Notes: a model not told the origin generated them from the sequence alone. A stretch of 64,000 nucleotides of DNA from Shimia sp022448905 (GCF_047126315.1 NZ_CP138953.1:1922001-1986000); one strand, 5' to 3'; positions 25,583-34,009 are shown, counted from the first letter of the stretch. Made by a program: numbers and translations.

Positions 25583-26797
25583 TTAGGCGCCGATATATTT
25601 CTCGCGGCGGACCACCATGAGAATGGAGGTAACGCCGAAAACCGAGGTGATGAACATCAACCACAGCAATGGGAAAGCCCCGGTTTCTGGTGTGAGCAGA
25701 GCACCCGCCAGCGCGGAGAGGGCTGCGCCGCCGCCAATCATAATCGCGCCAGTGAGGCCGGAGGCCGTGCCAGCAAGATGTGGGCGCACAGAAAGAGCGC
25801 CTGCGGTGGCGTTGGGGATGGCAAGGCCATTGCCGATGCCGACAAAGGTCATGAAGCCGAAGAAGATCTCTGCGGAACCAAACCCCATGGCGAAGATCGA
25901 CAGGGATGCAGCCACGCCCAGACCACAAATGGTGCAGCCGGTCATGACCATGCGATTGATGCCAAACCGTGCCGAGTAGCGGCCAGAGAGGAAGTTGCCG
26001 ATGAAGTAGCCAACGGCGGGCGCGCCAAAGTAGATGCCCATCTGCGCCGCGCTCATGCCAAAGAGCTCGGTGGCCACAAATGGTGCTCCGCCAAGGTAGG
26101 CAAAGAACGCGCCGGAGGTGAAGCAATTGGCTAGGGAATAGCCCCAGAAACGCGGGCTGGTCAGAAGCTCCGGGTATTCACGGAATTGTTGACCTAGAGT
26201 GAGGCCGCTGTTGGATTTGGTTTCGCCGAGATCTCGATAGGTCAGCCAAAAGATGGCGGCGCCGGTGGCAAACAGGAGCCAGAAACTGGCTTGCCAGCCA
26301 AAGGCGCTGTCCAGCAGGCCGCCGAGTGCGGGGCCGAGCATGGGCACAACTGTCATGCCCATGGTGACGTAGCCAATCATGGATGCGGCCTCATCCGCGG
26401 AGACCATGTCGCGCACCACGGCACGGGACAACACCATGGCGACCACCACAGCAGCTTGTAACATGCGGAATGTCAGGTAAACGGCGGCGTTGGGTGCGTA
26501 GATGCAGCCGATGGTGGCCGCGAGGAAGATGGCAAGCCCTGCAAGGATCACCGGCCTCCGGCCAAACTTATCGCTGATCGGGCCAACGACAATTTGCAGC
26601 ACGGCGTTGACGGCGAGGTATACCGCAATTGAGAGCTGCATCACGCCATAATCGGTGTCGAAGTATTCCGTCATCGACGGCAGGCTGGGCAAGAAGATGT
26701 TCATGCACAGCGCGGAGACCCCGGCCAGCAGGATCAAAGTGAAGATGTTTGGCGGTGTGCTACGGTCCAGAAATTGACCACGGGCTAAGCTGCTCAT
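25583..26797 (-). CDS. Bcr/CflA-type multidrug efflux MFS transporter
   Basis: A 404-residue, 12-segment major facilitator of the drug:H+ antiporter-1 Bcr/CflA group. The N-terminal ILLAGVSALCMNIFLPSLP, the loop 2-3 motif GPISDKFGRRPVIL, RMLQAAVVVAMVLSRAVVRDM and GYVTMGMTVVPMLGPALGG (motif C) are typical. It expels small compounds from the inner membrane; substrate unknown. It is divergent from pccB and its start region contains TTTGC units on the minus strand, so it could share control with the pcc genes. Confidence 0.9.
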   Translation of the reverse strand: MSSLARGQFLDRSTPPNIFTLILLAGVSALCMNIFLPSLPSMTEYFDTDYGVMQLSIAVYLAVNAVLQIVVGPISDKFGRRPVILAGLAIFLAATIGCIYAPNAAVYLTFRMLQAAVVVAMVLSRAVVRDMVSADEAASMIGYVTMGMTVVPMLGPALGGLLDSAFGWQASFWLLFATGAAIFWLTYRDLGETKSNSGLTLGQQFREYPELLTSPRFWGYSLANCFTSGAFFAYLGGAPFVATELFGMSAAQMGIYFGAPAVGYFIGNFLSGRYSARFGINRMVMTGCTICGLGVAASLSIFAMGFGSAEIFFGFMTFVGIGNGLAIPNATAGALSVRPHLAGTASGLTGAIMIGGGAALSALAGALLTPETGAFPLLWLMFITSVFGVTSILMVVRREKYIGA

Positions 26798-26814
26798 GCG
26801 CTAAGAGGTAGGAG

Positions 26815-26910
26815 CGCGCAAAGCAAATGTCCATGGATGAATTTCAATTGTGAACTATTTGCTGATTTGCAATTAGCGCGAGGTTGATTTTCTGGAGTTT
26901 GCAAATTTGC
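26815..26910. promoter_or_regulatory. Candidate PccR operator cluster upstream of pccB
   Basis: Two direct repeats of the form TTTGC-N3-TTTGC occur: 26858-26870 and 26898-26910 (TTTGCAAATTTGC). They are 40 bases apart. A minus-strand pair (GCAAAGCAAA near 26818-26827) lies at the efflux gene's start. The same TTTGCAAA core is at the pccR promoter. Confidence 0.55.
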
Positions 26911-27015
26911 GGGAAAATCCTTTTTCGGGTGCAGCAAGGGGCCTATGGTGATGCGCAAAGCTTTTGGGGGCAGTGCATCCTGTGCCTGCCCAAATCGACG
27001 AATGAGGGCCGTGCC

Positions 27016-28548
27016 ATGAAAGACATTCTGCAACAGTTGGAAGAGCGCCGTGAGGTTGCGCGTTTGGGTGGCGGTCAGCGCCGGATCGACAGCCAGCACG
27101 CCAAAGGCAAGCTGACCGCGCGGGAGCGGATCGAGCTGCTGTTGGATGAGGGCAGCTTTGAAGAGTTTGACATGTTCAAAACCCATCGCTGCACAGAATT
27201 TGGCATGGAAGAGCAAAAGCCTGCGGGCGATGGCGTGATCACTGGTTGGGGCACGATTAACGGCCGTATGGTCTATGTGTTCTCCCAGGACTTCACGGTG
27301 TTTGGTGGTTCGCTGTCGGAGACCCACGCGCAGAAGATCTGCAAAATTCAGGACATGGCGGTGCAGAACGGCGCGCCGATCATTGGCCTAAACGACTCAG
27401 GTGGGGCGCGTATTCAGGAAGGTGTCGACTCGCTGGCCGGCTATGCGGAAGTTTTCCAGCGCAACATTATGGCATCCGGCGTGGTGCCGCAGATTTCCGT
27501 CATTATGGGGCCATGTGCCGGTGGTGCGGTGTACTCGCCTGCGATGACCGACTTCATCTTCATGGTGAAAGACACCTCTTATATGTTTGTGACCGGCCCG
27601 GATGTTGTGAAAACCGTGACCAATGAGGTTGTGACAGCTGAGGAGCTGGGCGGGGCGAGCACACACACTAAGAAGTCTTCGGTGGCTGATGGCGCGTTTG
27701 AGAATGATGTTGAGGCGCTGACCGAAGTGCGCCGCCTGGTGGATTTCTTGCCGCTGAACAACCGCGAGAAACCGCCTGTGCGTCCGTTCTTTGATGAGCC
27801 GGGTCGGGTCGAGAAGTCTTTGGACACTTTGGTGCCAGAGAACCCGAACACGCCGTATGATATGAAAGAGCTGATCGCCAAAGTGGCGGATGAGGGCGAT
27901 TTCTACGAGATTCAAGAAGACTACGCCAAGAACATCATCACTGGCTTCATCCGTCTGGAAGGGCAGACCGTGGGTGTTGTGGCCAACCAGCCGATGGTGC
28001 TTGCTGGCTGTCTGGATATTGACAGCTCCCGTAAGGCGGCGCGGTTTGTGCGTTTCTGTGACTGTTTTGAAATTCCAATCCTGACGCTGGTCGACGTGCC
28101 GGGCTTCCTGCCAGGGACCAGCCAGGAATATGGCGGTGTGATCAAACACGGCGCGAAGCTGCTGTTTGCTTATGGCGAAGCGACCGTGCCGAAGGTGACT
28201 GTGATCACCCGGAAAGCTTATGGCGGGGCCTATGACGTGATGGCGTCCAAGCACCTGCGGGGCGATTTCAACTACGCCTGGCCAACAGCGGAGATCGCGG
28301 TGATGGGCGCGAAGGGCGCGACCGAGATCATTCACCGCGCGGATCTGGGCGATGCGGAGAAGATTGCCGCACATACCAAGGACTATGAAGACCGCTTTGC
28401 GACGCCATTTGTGGCGGCAGAGCGCGGCTTCATCGACGAGGTGATCATGCCGCAGAGCACGCGCAAACGGGTGAGCCGGGCGTTTGCGAGCCTGCGTAAC
28501 AAGAAGCTCGAGAACCCGTGGAAAAAGCACGACAACATCCCGCTGTAA
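27016..28548 (+). CDS. pccB: Propionyl-CoA carboxylase beta subunit (carboxyltransferase)
   Basis: A 510-residue acyl-CoA carboxyltransferase. The N-terminal HAKGKLTARERIELLLDEGSF, the first oxyanion region GPCAGGAVYSPA and the second GTSQEYGGVIKHGAKLL, and the KAYGGAYDVM segment are diagnostic. With PccA it carboxylates propionyl-CoA to (S)-methylmalonyl-CoA in the cytoplasm. Start ATG 27016 follows GAGGG. It opens a run of genes to mcm at 38669, although several small genes and terminators intervene before pccA. Confidence 0.96.
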   Translation: MKDILQQLEERREVARLGGGQRRIDSQHAKGKLTARERIELLLDEGSFEEFDMFKTHRCTEFGMEEQKPAGDGVITGWGTINGRMVYVFSQDFTVFGGSLSETHAQKICKIQDMAVQNGAPIIGLNDSGGARIQEGVDSLAGYAEVFQRNIMASGVVPQISVIMGPCAGGAVYSPAMTDFIFMVKDTSYMFVTGPDVVKTVTNEVVTAEELGGASTHTKKSSVADGAFENDVEALTEVRRLVDFLPLNNREKPPVRPFFDEPGRVEKSLDTLVPENPNTPYDMKELIAKVADEGDFYEIQEDYAKNIITGFIRLEGQTVGVVANQPMVLAGCLDIDSSRKAARFVRFCDCFEIPILTLVDVPGFLPGTSQEYGGVIKHGAKLLFAYGEATVPKVTVITRKAYGGAYDVMASKHLRGDFNYAWPTAEIAVMGAKGATEIIHRADLGDAEKIAAHTKDYEDRFATPFVAAERGFIDEVIMPQSTRKRVSRAFASLRNKKLENPWKKHDNIPL

Positions 28549-28596
28549 TGACCTATAGGTGGATCCATAACGATTCACCACAAGGAAAAATTGAAT

Positions 28597-29034
28597 ATGC
28601 GTACCTTAATGGCCCTTATCTTTGCTATGTCTGCGCTCCCTGCGGTTGCGCAAAGCAATCCATGTAAGGGAAGAACTGTGATCGATGTCGGGCACGGTGG
28701 TAAAGCTTGCATCTACCTTATTGATGAAAGCGACTTCACGTGGACACGCACGCGCGACGACTTTGCGAGCACGCAAAAGCACACAAGCTCGCAACCGCGA
28801 GTCGCGGCAAGCATGTTGGGTACAGCGTCTACGAATAAAGGCGTGTTGAGCAAACAAATGGTCAACCTCTGCAAAGCTGCGTTGAACGACGTGCAGACCC
28901 AGTTTTCTGGCACCAAATATAATCGCATCATGTTGTATTTGGACTGGCGCCAGAGCGGCGGTGAAATCTATGGCGGTTGGTCCAACGCAAAATGTCGCGG
29001 TTTCAGGTTCTTTGGGGTCAAGCAACGTATTTAA
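28597..29034 (+). CDS. Unrecognised small secreted protein within the pcc cluster
   Basis: A 145-residue protein with a clear signal peptide (residues 1-19, AVAQ). The mature part has three or four cysteines and a basic, Ser/Thr-rich composition; I recognise no family. AAGGA at 28583-28587 fits ATG 28597; an in-frame TTG two codons earlier is too close to it. Base composition is visibly lower in GC than its neighbours and codon use is less biased (ACC/ACA/AAA frequent), suggesting recent acquisition between pccB and the cupin gene. Confidence 0.65.
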   Translation: MRTLMALIFAMSALPAVAQSNPCKGRTVIDVGHGGKACIYLIDESDFTWTRTRDDFASTQKHTSSQPRVAASMLGTASTNKGVLSKQMVNLCKAALNDVQTQFSGTKYNRIMLYLDWRQSGGEIYGGWSNAKCRGFRFFGVKQRI

Positions 29035-29151
29035 AAGCCGGCTGGTTCTCTGAGGAGACTGAGGGCCACCTAATACAAAATGGCGGTAGACAGGGCCAAG
29101 AGTGCCTTGTCCATCCGTCCAAGCGCAACACGGGCGAAGGAGAATGACTTG

Positions 29152-29553
29152 ATGACTCAGTGTTTCAAAAACCAAGCTTTCACCATTTCCCATGCGGATG
29201 ACAGCAAGTTTGTCGGCCAAGGGCTGCGGCCGTTCTTTGAGTATCGCGATCTGGGCATCCAGGACAGCACGCAAGGCAAGTTTGGCGCACATGTCATTCG
29301 GGCGGTGCCGGGCATGGAAAGTCCAGGGGCGTGGCATTCCCATGAGTTGGACTTCCAGATGGTCTATGTGACCAAAGGCTGGGTGGTGTTTGAATATGAG
29401 GGGCAGGGCGAGCATGTGCTGCGCGCGGGCTCCTGTGTGTTGCAGCCGCCGGGCATCAAGCATCGGGAAGTGCGCCACTCCGACGACATGGAGCTGATTG
29501 AGATCATCAGTCCTGCCGAATTTGCCACCAATGACGAGGAGGCGCCGAAGTGA
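29152..29553 (+). CDS. Single-domain cupin protein
   Basis: A 133-residue cupin (beta-barrel at about residues 40-125). The metal-binding motifs read as AWHSHELDFQMVYVTKG and LQPPGIKHREV, giving two His plus Glu, then a late His. Role unknown; small cupins may be enzymes or sensors. AAGGAG at 29138-29143 supports ATG 29152. Its stop overlaps the GTG start of the next gene by 3 bases. Confidence 0.82.
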   Translation: MTQCFKNQAFTISHADDSKFVGQGLRPFFEYRDLGIQDSTQGKFGAHVIRAVPGMESPGAWHSHELDFQMVYVTKGWVVFEYEGQGEHVLRAGSCVLQPPGIKHREVRHSDDMELIEIISPAEFATNDEEAPK

Positions 29554-29903
29554 GCCGGAGCCGCTGGCATATCCAACGGGAGGGCGATGCGCTGACCATG
29601 AGCCGCCGGTTGCCGGTGCGCTGGGACGTGGTGGCGGAGACCTCTTTGCCGGATGCGGGCTTGCTGCGCACGGCGCAGCAGGTGCGGCAGGATATGTGGC
29701 GGGCGTTGCAGGATCTGCGTGGCTTTGCCCCAACCGTTGAAGTGCGGCGTGAGGCAGGGCGGCTGTTTGTGAAGGCTGGCGGGGCTGTGGATGGCGCGGT
29801 GGCCAAGGGCCATGCGCAGGCCATTATTGCCGAGATTTTGGACTGTCCTGAGCGGCGGGATCGCTGGCGGCGGTTTGCGCAACATCGGGGGGCGTCCTCA
29901 TGA
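29550..29903 (+). CDS. Unrecognised basic protein, pcc cluster
   Basis: A 117-residue Arg-rich cytoplasmic protein starting with GTG (GAGGAGG at 29535-29541 and overlap with the cupin stop support it). It is predicted mixed alpha/beta: WDVVAETSLPDAGLLRTAQQVRQDMWRALQDLRGFAPTV followed by a strand-rich stretch and a C-terminal helix. I do not recognise a family. Its end overlaps the next start by 4 bases (ATGA), so it is translationally coupled to the DUF6497 gene. Confidence 0.72.
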   Translation: MSRSRWHIQREGDALTMSRRLPVRWDVVAETSLPDAGLLRTAQQVRQDMWRALQDLRGFAPTVEVRREAGRLFVKAGGAVDGAVAKGHAQAIIAEILDCPERRDRWRRFAQHRGASS

Positions 29904-30394
29904 AATTTGTGACGCCACGTAAGGCTTTGGCGCAAAAAACTTTCGCCCCACGCACATTTTTTGGAGCTTTTACGAAAAATCTGTGCAAGCGTGCGACTCA
30001 ACTTACGCTTTCCGCCGCGTTTGGAGGGGCCCTCACGGGCGCGGCCACGGCCGGGGTTTTGGAGGAGACCCCGGTCGTGCCCTCAGGCAACGATCTCCAT
30101 CTCCAGGAAATTCTCTACGAAGTGCGCGCGGATGAAAGCCGTGTGGCGCGGTTCCGCTATGTCATGCCGCTCATTCGGCAGGGCGTGGAGTTCACCGACA
30201 TTGAGGAAGACTTCTTTCATCTGTGCATTGGCGTCGCAGTGCCGTATCTCGCCATTCAGGATGAAACAGTCGATCAGGTGATCATATCCATGGCGGACAG
30301 AGAAACCACATTTGGCGAAACCACACAGGTGGCGACGCAGTTTTTTGAAGCATTCAGCGTGCAGGATGGCACCTGTATCTGGGAGGGCTTCTGA
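29900..30394 (+). CDS. DUF6497-like exported protein
   Basis: A 164-residue protein with a long basic N-terminus followed by a hydrophobic segment (about residues 33-52, Gly/Ala-rich), then a mature domain matching DUF6497 of Rhodobacterales: VPSGNDLHLQEIL, RYVMPLI, FHLCIGVAVPYL and a C-terminal TQFFEAFxxxDGTCIWE. Function is unknown. Two cysteines could pair in the periplasm. The first ~30 residues look non-standard for a signal peptide, so an internal start is possible. It is coupled to the gene before it. Confidence 0.75.
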   Translation: MKFVTPRKALAQKTFAPRTFFGAFTKNLCKRATQLTLSAAFGGALTGAATAGVLEETPVVPSGNDLHLQEILYEVRADESRVARFRYVMPLIRQGVEFTDIEEDFFHLCIGVAVPYLAIQDETVDQVIISMADRETTFGETTQVATQFFEAFSVQDGTCIWEGF

Positions 30395-30596
30395 TGACAC
30401 CACTAGATATTGTTAACGTTAAGGGCAATGAGCAAGACATTGCGGCTTTGCGGTCACATCGGATGAGCTTGGGCTTGTATCTGTATCTTTTTGCAGAAGA
30501 TTTGCGTAGTCTCCGCGCATGTCCCCAACGTGGGGCAGTGAGGCAGGCCGGGCAAATCCGCCCGGTTTGGACGTTAAACAATGAATGGAGAACAAG

Positions 30597-30743
30597 ATGT
30601 CCAAGAGCATCAAGTCATTCCTCGCAATCGGCCTCGTGGCCCTGGTTGCAGCCTGTGGCCAAGACGAGCCGCTGGAAGAATATGTTGTGGTCGACCCAGA
30701 GCCGATCTCGACTGAGCCGACCTACACCGGCAAATACAAGTAA
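30597..30743 (+). CDS. Tiny lipoprotein, 48 residues
   Basis: An ATG at 30597 opens a 48-residue frame: a Lys-rich start, a hydrophobic stretch and the lipobox LVAAC with Cys20, then a short acidic, Pro/Thr-rich tail ending TYTGKYK. The codon pattern (strong third-position GC) and the AATGGAGAACAAG leader support a real gene. It would be a surface-tethered peptide of under 30 mature residues. A 145-codon ORF in another frame across this region is a shadow. Confidence 0.7.
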   Translation: MSKSIKSFLAIGLVALVAACGQDEPLEEYVVVDPEPISTEPTYTGKYK

Positions 30744-30824
30744 GGCGATCCGCCTGACAGGTGGACAGGCCGCGCGGCCTGTTCACACCCGCGCCACGCT
30801 CTCAGCAATCCGGGGAGAAGTGGC

Positions 30825-31181
30825 ATGATCAAACATCGCGGGTTCCCCGGCCGTCTTCCGGGTACGGATTTCCAATTCACCATTCGTCGCGCCAACCCCA
30901 AAGGGGTCACGCCGATCACACGCCGTGAGCGGTTCAAAGACCGTCGTCCGCCGGATCGTCGTGCGGATGCGGCCTTTATGCAGGCGCTGTGGGAGCATTT
31001 TGGCGACCAGCCGTTTGAGCGGGGCAATTTGGATGCGGGCCGTTTGAGCTGGCTGTTTGGGCGCGAGGTGGTCGCGGTCGAAGAGGATTTTGACCCCGAA
31101 GACTATGAGGCGCTGCTGGTCATTGACGAGGCCGTTGCGCGGGTGTCTTTCCCGGACGCATTTGAGGATGACTGGGCGTAA
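30825..31181 (+). CDS. Unrecognised 118-residue protein, pcc cluster
   Basis: A soluble protein with a basic N-terminal half (Arg-rich, RRERFKDRRPPDRRAD) and an acidic C-terminal half (FDPEDYEALLVIDEAVARVSFPDAFEDDW). No signal peptide or membrane segment. GGGGAGAAG at 30812-30820 precedes the ATG. No family recognised; the codon bias fits neighbouring genes. A terminator follows at 31229. Confidence 0.72.
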   Translation: MIKHRGFPGRLPGTDFQFTIRRANPKGVTPITRRERFKDRRPPDRRADAAFMQALWEHFGDQPFERGNLDAGRLSWLFGREVVAVEEDFDPEDYEALLVIDEAVARVSFPDAFEDDWA

Positions 31182-31228
31182 TGTTGCCGATGCCACGACA
31201 TAATGGGCAAGCCATTGCCCAAAGCGGG

Positions 31229-31253
31229 ACAGAGGCAAAATTGCCCCTGTTTT
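31229..31253 (+). terminator. Terminator after the 118-residue protein gene
   Basis: ACAGAGGCAA (31229-31238) pairs with TTGCCCCTGT (31241-31250) with one mismatch; TTT follows. Confidence 0.55.
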
Positions 31254-31344
31254 CCGTAGTTTGCCGTGGCAAGGTCACTGTCATGGAGCGGGGCGTTGTC
31301 GCGCATCGCTCCTGTAACAGTGTATTCCGTTACCCTTCCCCTTT

Positions 31345-31386
31345 CGGGTGGTCCTGTATTGTCCCTTCAGGATCACCCGTTTTTTC
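31345..31386 (+). terminator. Strong Rho-independent terminator in an otherwise gene-free stretch
   Basis: CGGGTGGTCCTG (31345-31356) pairs with CAGGATCACCCG (31368-31379, one G-U) and is followed by a six-T run. There is no ORF ending just before it. Confidence 0.85.
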
Positions 31387-31494
31387 TGCGGCGCTTGCGC
31401 GTCCGGCGAAAACGGGTGAGATTGTGGGCACACTCACAGGTCAGGTGGACAGAAGATCCGCCGATAACCCCATATCGGGAAGAGGCACAAACAC

Positions 31495-31695
31495 ATGCGT
31501 ATCACAGCAGCAGTTTCCATTATTGCGCTCCTTGGGCTTTCGGCATGCGGCCGGACCATGGGCGAGCAGGCGCTCATCGGCGCGGGTGCAGGCACCATTG
31601 CGGCAGCGGCCGTTGGCGGCAGCCTTGCGGCCGGTGCGGTTGTCGGCGGTGCGGCCAACACGATCTATTGTCAAGAATTCGCCACCAGCTGCTGA
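31495..31695 (+). CDS. Small glycine-zipper lipoprotein
   Basis: A 66-residue lipoprotein: hydrophobic signal with lipobox GLSAC (Cys18), then a Gly/Ala-rich stretch (ALIGAGAGTIAAAAVGG and repeats of GGxxAAGAVVGG) of the glycine-zipper kind found in OmpA-linked or entericidin-like small lipoproteins, and a short polar end with two cysteines. GGGAAGAGG precedes the ATG. A terminator follows at 31759, before pccA. Function unknown; membrane-associated in the periplasm. Confidence 0.75.
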   Translation: MRITAAVSIIALLGLSACGRTMGEQALIGAGAGTIAAAAVGGSLAAGAVVGGAANTIYCQEFATSC

Positions 31696-31758
31696 GCGCC
31701 GTTGCGCGCCGCAGGGTGATTTGAATTGTCCGGCTGAGACCCAGCCGGTTCCGAACCC

Positions 31759-31797
31759 AAAGCCATCGACGTGCGCAAGCGCGGCGGTGGCTTTTTT
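31759..31797 (+). terminator. Terminator between the small lipoprotein gene and pccA
   Basis: AAAGCCATCG (31759-31768) pairs with CGGTGGCTTT (31785-31794, one G-U) and is followed by a T-run. Only 54 bases separate it from the pccA start. Confidence 0.8.
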
Positions 31798-31850
31798 GTT
31801 GCCTATGCAAGCTGCTGTTGCGGCTCGCGAAGACCAAGAAGGACGATAAG

Positions 31851-33899
31851 ATGTTCGACAAGATCCTGATTGCCAACCGGGGCGAGATTGCCTGCCGCGT
31901 GATCAAAACCGCTCGTAAGATGGGCATCAAGACGGTGGCGATTTACTCAGACGCCGACAAGCAGGCGCTGCATGTGCAAATGGCGGATGAAGCCATCCAC
32001 ATTGGCCCGCCGCCTGCGAACCAGTCCTACATCGTGATCGACAAGGTCATGGACGCGATCAAGCAGTCCGGCGCGCAGGCGGTGCACCCGGGCTATGGCT
32101 TCCTGTCGGAAAACGCCAAGTTTGCCGAAGCGCTGGAAGCGGCCGGCGTGGCTTTTGTAGGCCCGCCTAAAGGTGCGATTGAGAGCATGGGGGACAAGAT
32201 CACCTCCAAGAAAATCGCGCAGGACGCCAATGTGTCAACCGTGCCGGGCTATATGGGCCTGATCGAAGATGCAGATGAGGCGGTGAAGATCTCCAACGAG
32301 ATTGGCTATCCGGTGATGATCAAAGCCTCCGCCGGTGGCGGCGGTAAGGGTATGCGGATCGCGTGGAATGATCAGGAAGCGCGTGAAGGGTTCCAGTCGT
32401 CCAAGAACGAAGCCGCCAACAGCTTTGGCGACGACCGGATCTTCATCGAGAAGTTTGTGACCCAGCCACGGCACATTGAAATTCAGGTGCTGTGCGATGC
32501 GCATGGCAACGGCATTTACCTGAACGAGCGCGAATGCTCGATCCAGCGCCGGAACCAGAAAGTTGTTGAGGAAGCGCCAAGCCCGTTCCTGGATGAAGCC
32601 ACACGTAAGGCGATGGGCGAGCAGTCTGTCGCGCTGGCGAAAGCCGTGGGCTATGCCTCTGCGGGTACGGTGGAATTCATCGTCGATGGCGACAAGAACT
32701 TCTACTTCCTTGAGATGAACACCCGTTTGCAGGTGGAACACCCTGTGACCGAGCTGATCACCGGTGTGGACCTGGTGGAGCAGATGATCCGCGTGGCGGC
32801 GGGTGAACCGCTGTCCATCACGCAGGACGATGTGACCATCAACGGCTGGGCGATTGAGAACCGTGTCTATGCGGAAGACCCCTATCGCAACTTCCTGCCG
32901 TCGATTGGCCGTCTGACCCGTTACCGTCCACCGGCCGAGATTGCTGCCGGCCCTATGTTGGACAACGGCAAATGGGCGGATGATGCCAAAGAGGGCAAGC
33001 GCTTTGCTATGCGCAATGACACCGGCGTCTATGAGGGCGGCGAGATCAGCATGTATTATGATCCGATGATCGCGAAACTATGTACCTGGGCGCCGACCCG
33101 TGAAGAGGCGATTGAAGTGATGCGTCAGGCGCTGGATGGGTTTGAGCTGGAAGGCATTGGCCACAACCTGCCGTTTGTCAGCGCGGTGATGGATCATCCG
33201 AAGTTCATCTCCGGCGACATGACCACCGCCTTCATTGAGGAAGAGTACCCCGAGGGCTTTGAAGGTGTGGAGCTGCCGGAAGACCAGCTGAAGCGTGTGG
33301 CGGCTGCTGCGGCGGCGATGTATCGCGTGGCGGAAATCCGTCGGACACGGGTGTCGGGCCGTATGGATAACCACGAGCGCCGTGTGGGCAAGAAGTGGGT
33401 TGTGTCTGCGCAAGGCACCGATTTTGCGGTGAAGGTGAAGGCCGACAAGAAAGGATCCACCATCAAGTTTGAGGATGGCAGCAAGCTGCGTGTATCCTCT
33501 AATTGGACACCGGGTGACCAGCTGGCGACCCTGAAAGTGGGTGGCGAGAAGCTGGTGCTGAAGGTTGGCAAAGTGCCGGGCGGTTTCCGTCTGCGCACCC
33601 GTGGCGCCGATCTGGTTGTGCATGTGCGCAGCCCGCGTCAGGCGGAGCTGGCCAAACTGATGCCAGAAAAGGTGGCGCCGGACACCTCCAAGATGCTGCT
33701 GTGCCCAATGCCGGGTCTGATCGTGAAGGTCGACGTGGAAGTGGGGGATGAGGTGCAGGAAGGCCAGGCGCTGTGCACCGTGGAAGCCATGAAGATGGAG
33801 AACATCCTGCGGGCGGAGAAAACCACTGTGGTCACCAAGATCAACGCGGCGGCCGGTGACAGCCTCGCGGTGGACGATGTGATCATGGAATTTGAATAA
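31851..33899 (+). CDS. pccA: Propionyl-CoA carboxylase alpha subunit (biotin carboxylase and carrier)
   Basis: A 682-residue protein: biotin carboxylase domain (residues 1-450; KILIANRGEIACRVI, ATP loop KASAGGGGKGMRI, FLEMNTRLQVEHPVTE), a central BT-type linker domain (about 470-600), and the biotinyl domain with EAMKMEN (biotinylated Lys648) at the end. It carboxylates biotin for PccB. AAGAAGGA before ATG 31851 sets the start. A terminator ends just upstream, so pccA needs either its own promoter or read-through. Confidence 0.97.
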   Translation: MFDKILIANRGEIACRVIKTARKMGIKTVAIYSDADKQALHVQMADEAIHIGPPPANQSYIVIDKVMDAIKQSGAQAVHPGYGFLSENAKFAEALEAAGVAFVGPPKGAIESMGDKITSKKIAQDANVSTVPGYMGLIEDADEAVKISNEIGYPVMIKASAGGGGKGMRIAWNDQEAREGFQSSKNEAANSFGDDRIFIEKFVTQPRHIEIQVLCDAHGNGIYLNERECSIQRRNQKVVEEAPSPFLDEATRKAMGEQSVALAKAVGYASAGTVEFIVDGDKNFYFLEMNTRLQVEHPVTELITGVDLVEQMIRVAAGEPLSITQDDVTINGWAIENRVYAEDPYRNFLPSIGRLTRYRPPAEIAAGPMLDNGKWADDAKEGKRFAMRNDTGVYEGGEISMYYDPMIAKLCTWAPTREEAIEVMRQALDGFELEGIGHNLPFVSAVMDHPKFISGDMTTAFIEEEYPEGFEGVELPEDQLKRVAAAAAAMYRVAEIRRTRVSGRMDNHERRVGKKWVVSAQGTDFAVKVKADKKGSTIKFEDGSKLRVSSNWTPGDQLATLKVGGEKLVLKVGKVPGGFRLRTRGADLVVHVRSPRQAELAKLMPEKVAPDTSKMLLCPMPGLIVKVDVEVGDEVQEGQALCTVEAMKMENILRAEKTTVVTKINAAAGDSLAVDDVIMEFE

Positions 33900-33915
33900 C
33901 GCCTGAAATCTAGTG

Positions 33916-33960
33916 GCCCGGCCATTGGCCGGGCAGCCCCCGACCGCCCCCCTTGGGCGG
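33916..33960 (+). other. Hairpins after pccA
   Basis: GCCCGGCC-ATT-GGCCGGGC (33916-33934) is a perfect stem; a second GC-rich stem (CCGCCC with GGGCGG) follows by 33960. There is no T-run, so they may protect the 3' end or reduce read-through to the next gene. Confidence 0.5.
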
Positions 33961-34009
33961 GGGCTTCACCCCCACCCGCGGCCGGGGGCCGCCTTGAACG
34001 GAATATGTG

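Larger units (their letters stand above)
31182..31494. other. Gene-free stretch with two terminators and a possible small RNA
   Basis: No protein-coding frame with support lies here. After the upstream gene's terminator (31229-31253) comes a TTGCC-GT-GGCAA dyad near 31260, several local stems (for example GTAAC/GTTAC at 31315-31334) and a very strong terminator at 31345-31386. The piece between the terminators (about 31270-31386) has the look of a small RNA or of a leader region. Confidence 0.4.

Noticed and set aside
28591..28596. TTG start two codons before the secreted-protein ATG
   Set aside because: Only 4 bases from the AAGGA element; ATG 28597 has better spacing and gives a proper signal peptide.
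30394..30828. 145-codon frame starting at the DUF6497 stop
   Set aside because: Its second half runs out of frame through the well-supported 48-residue lipoprotein gene, has no family resemblance and shows low-complexity Arg/Ser/Pro content typical of a shadow frame.
31836..31850. Independent pccA promoter just after the terminator at 31759
   Set aside because: No convincing -35/-10 pair is visible in the 54-base gap; the question is left open.
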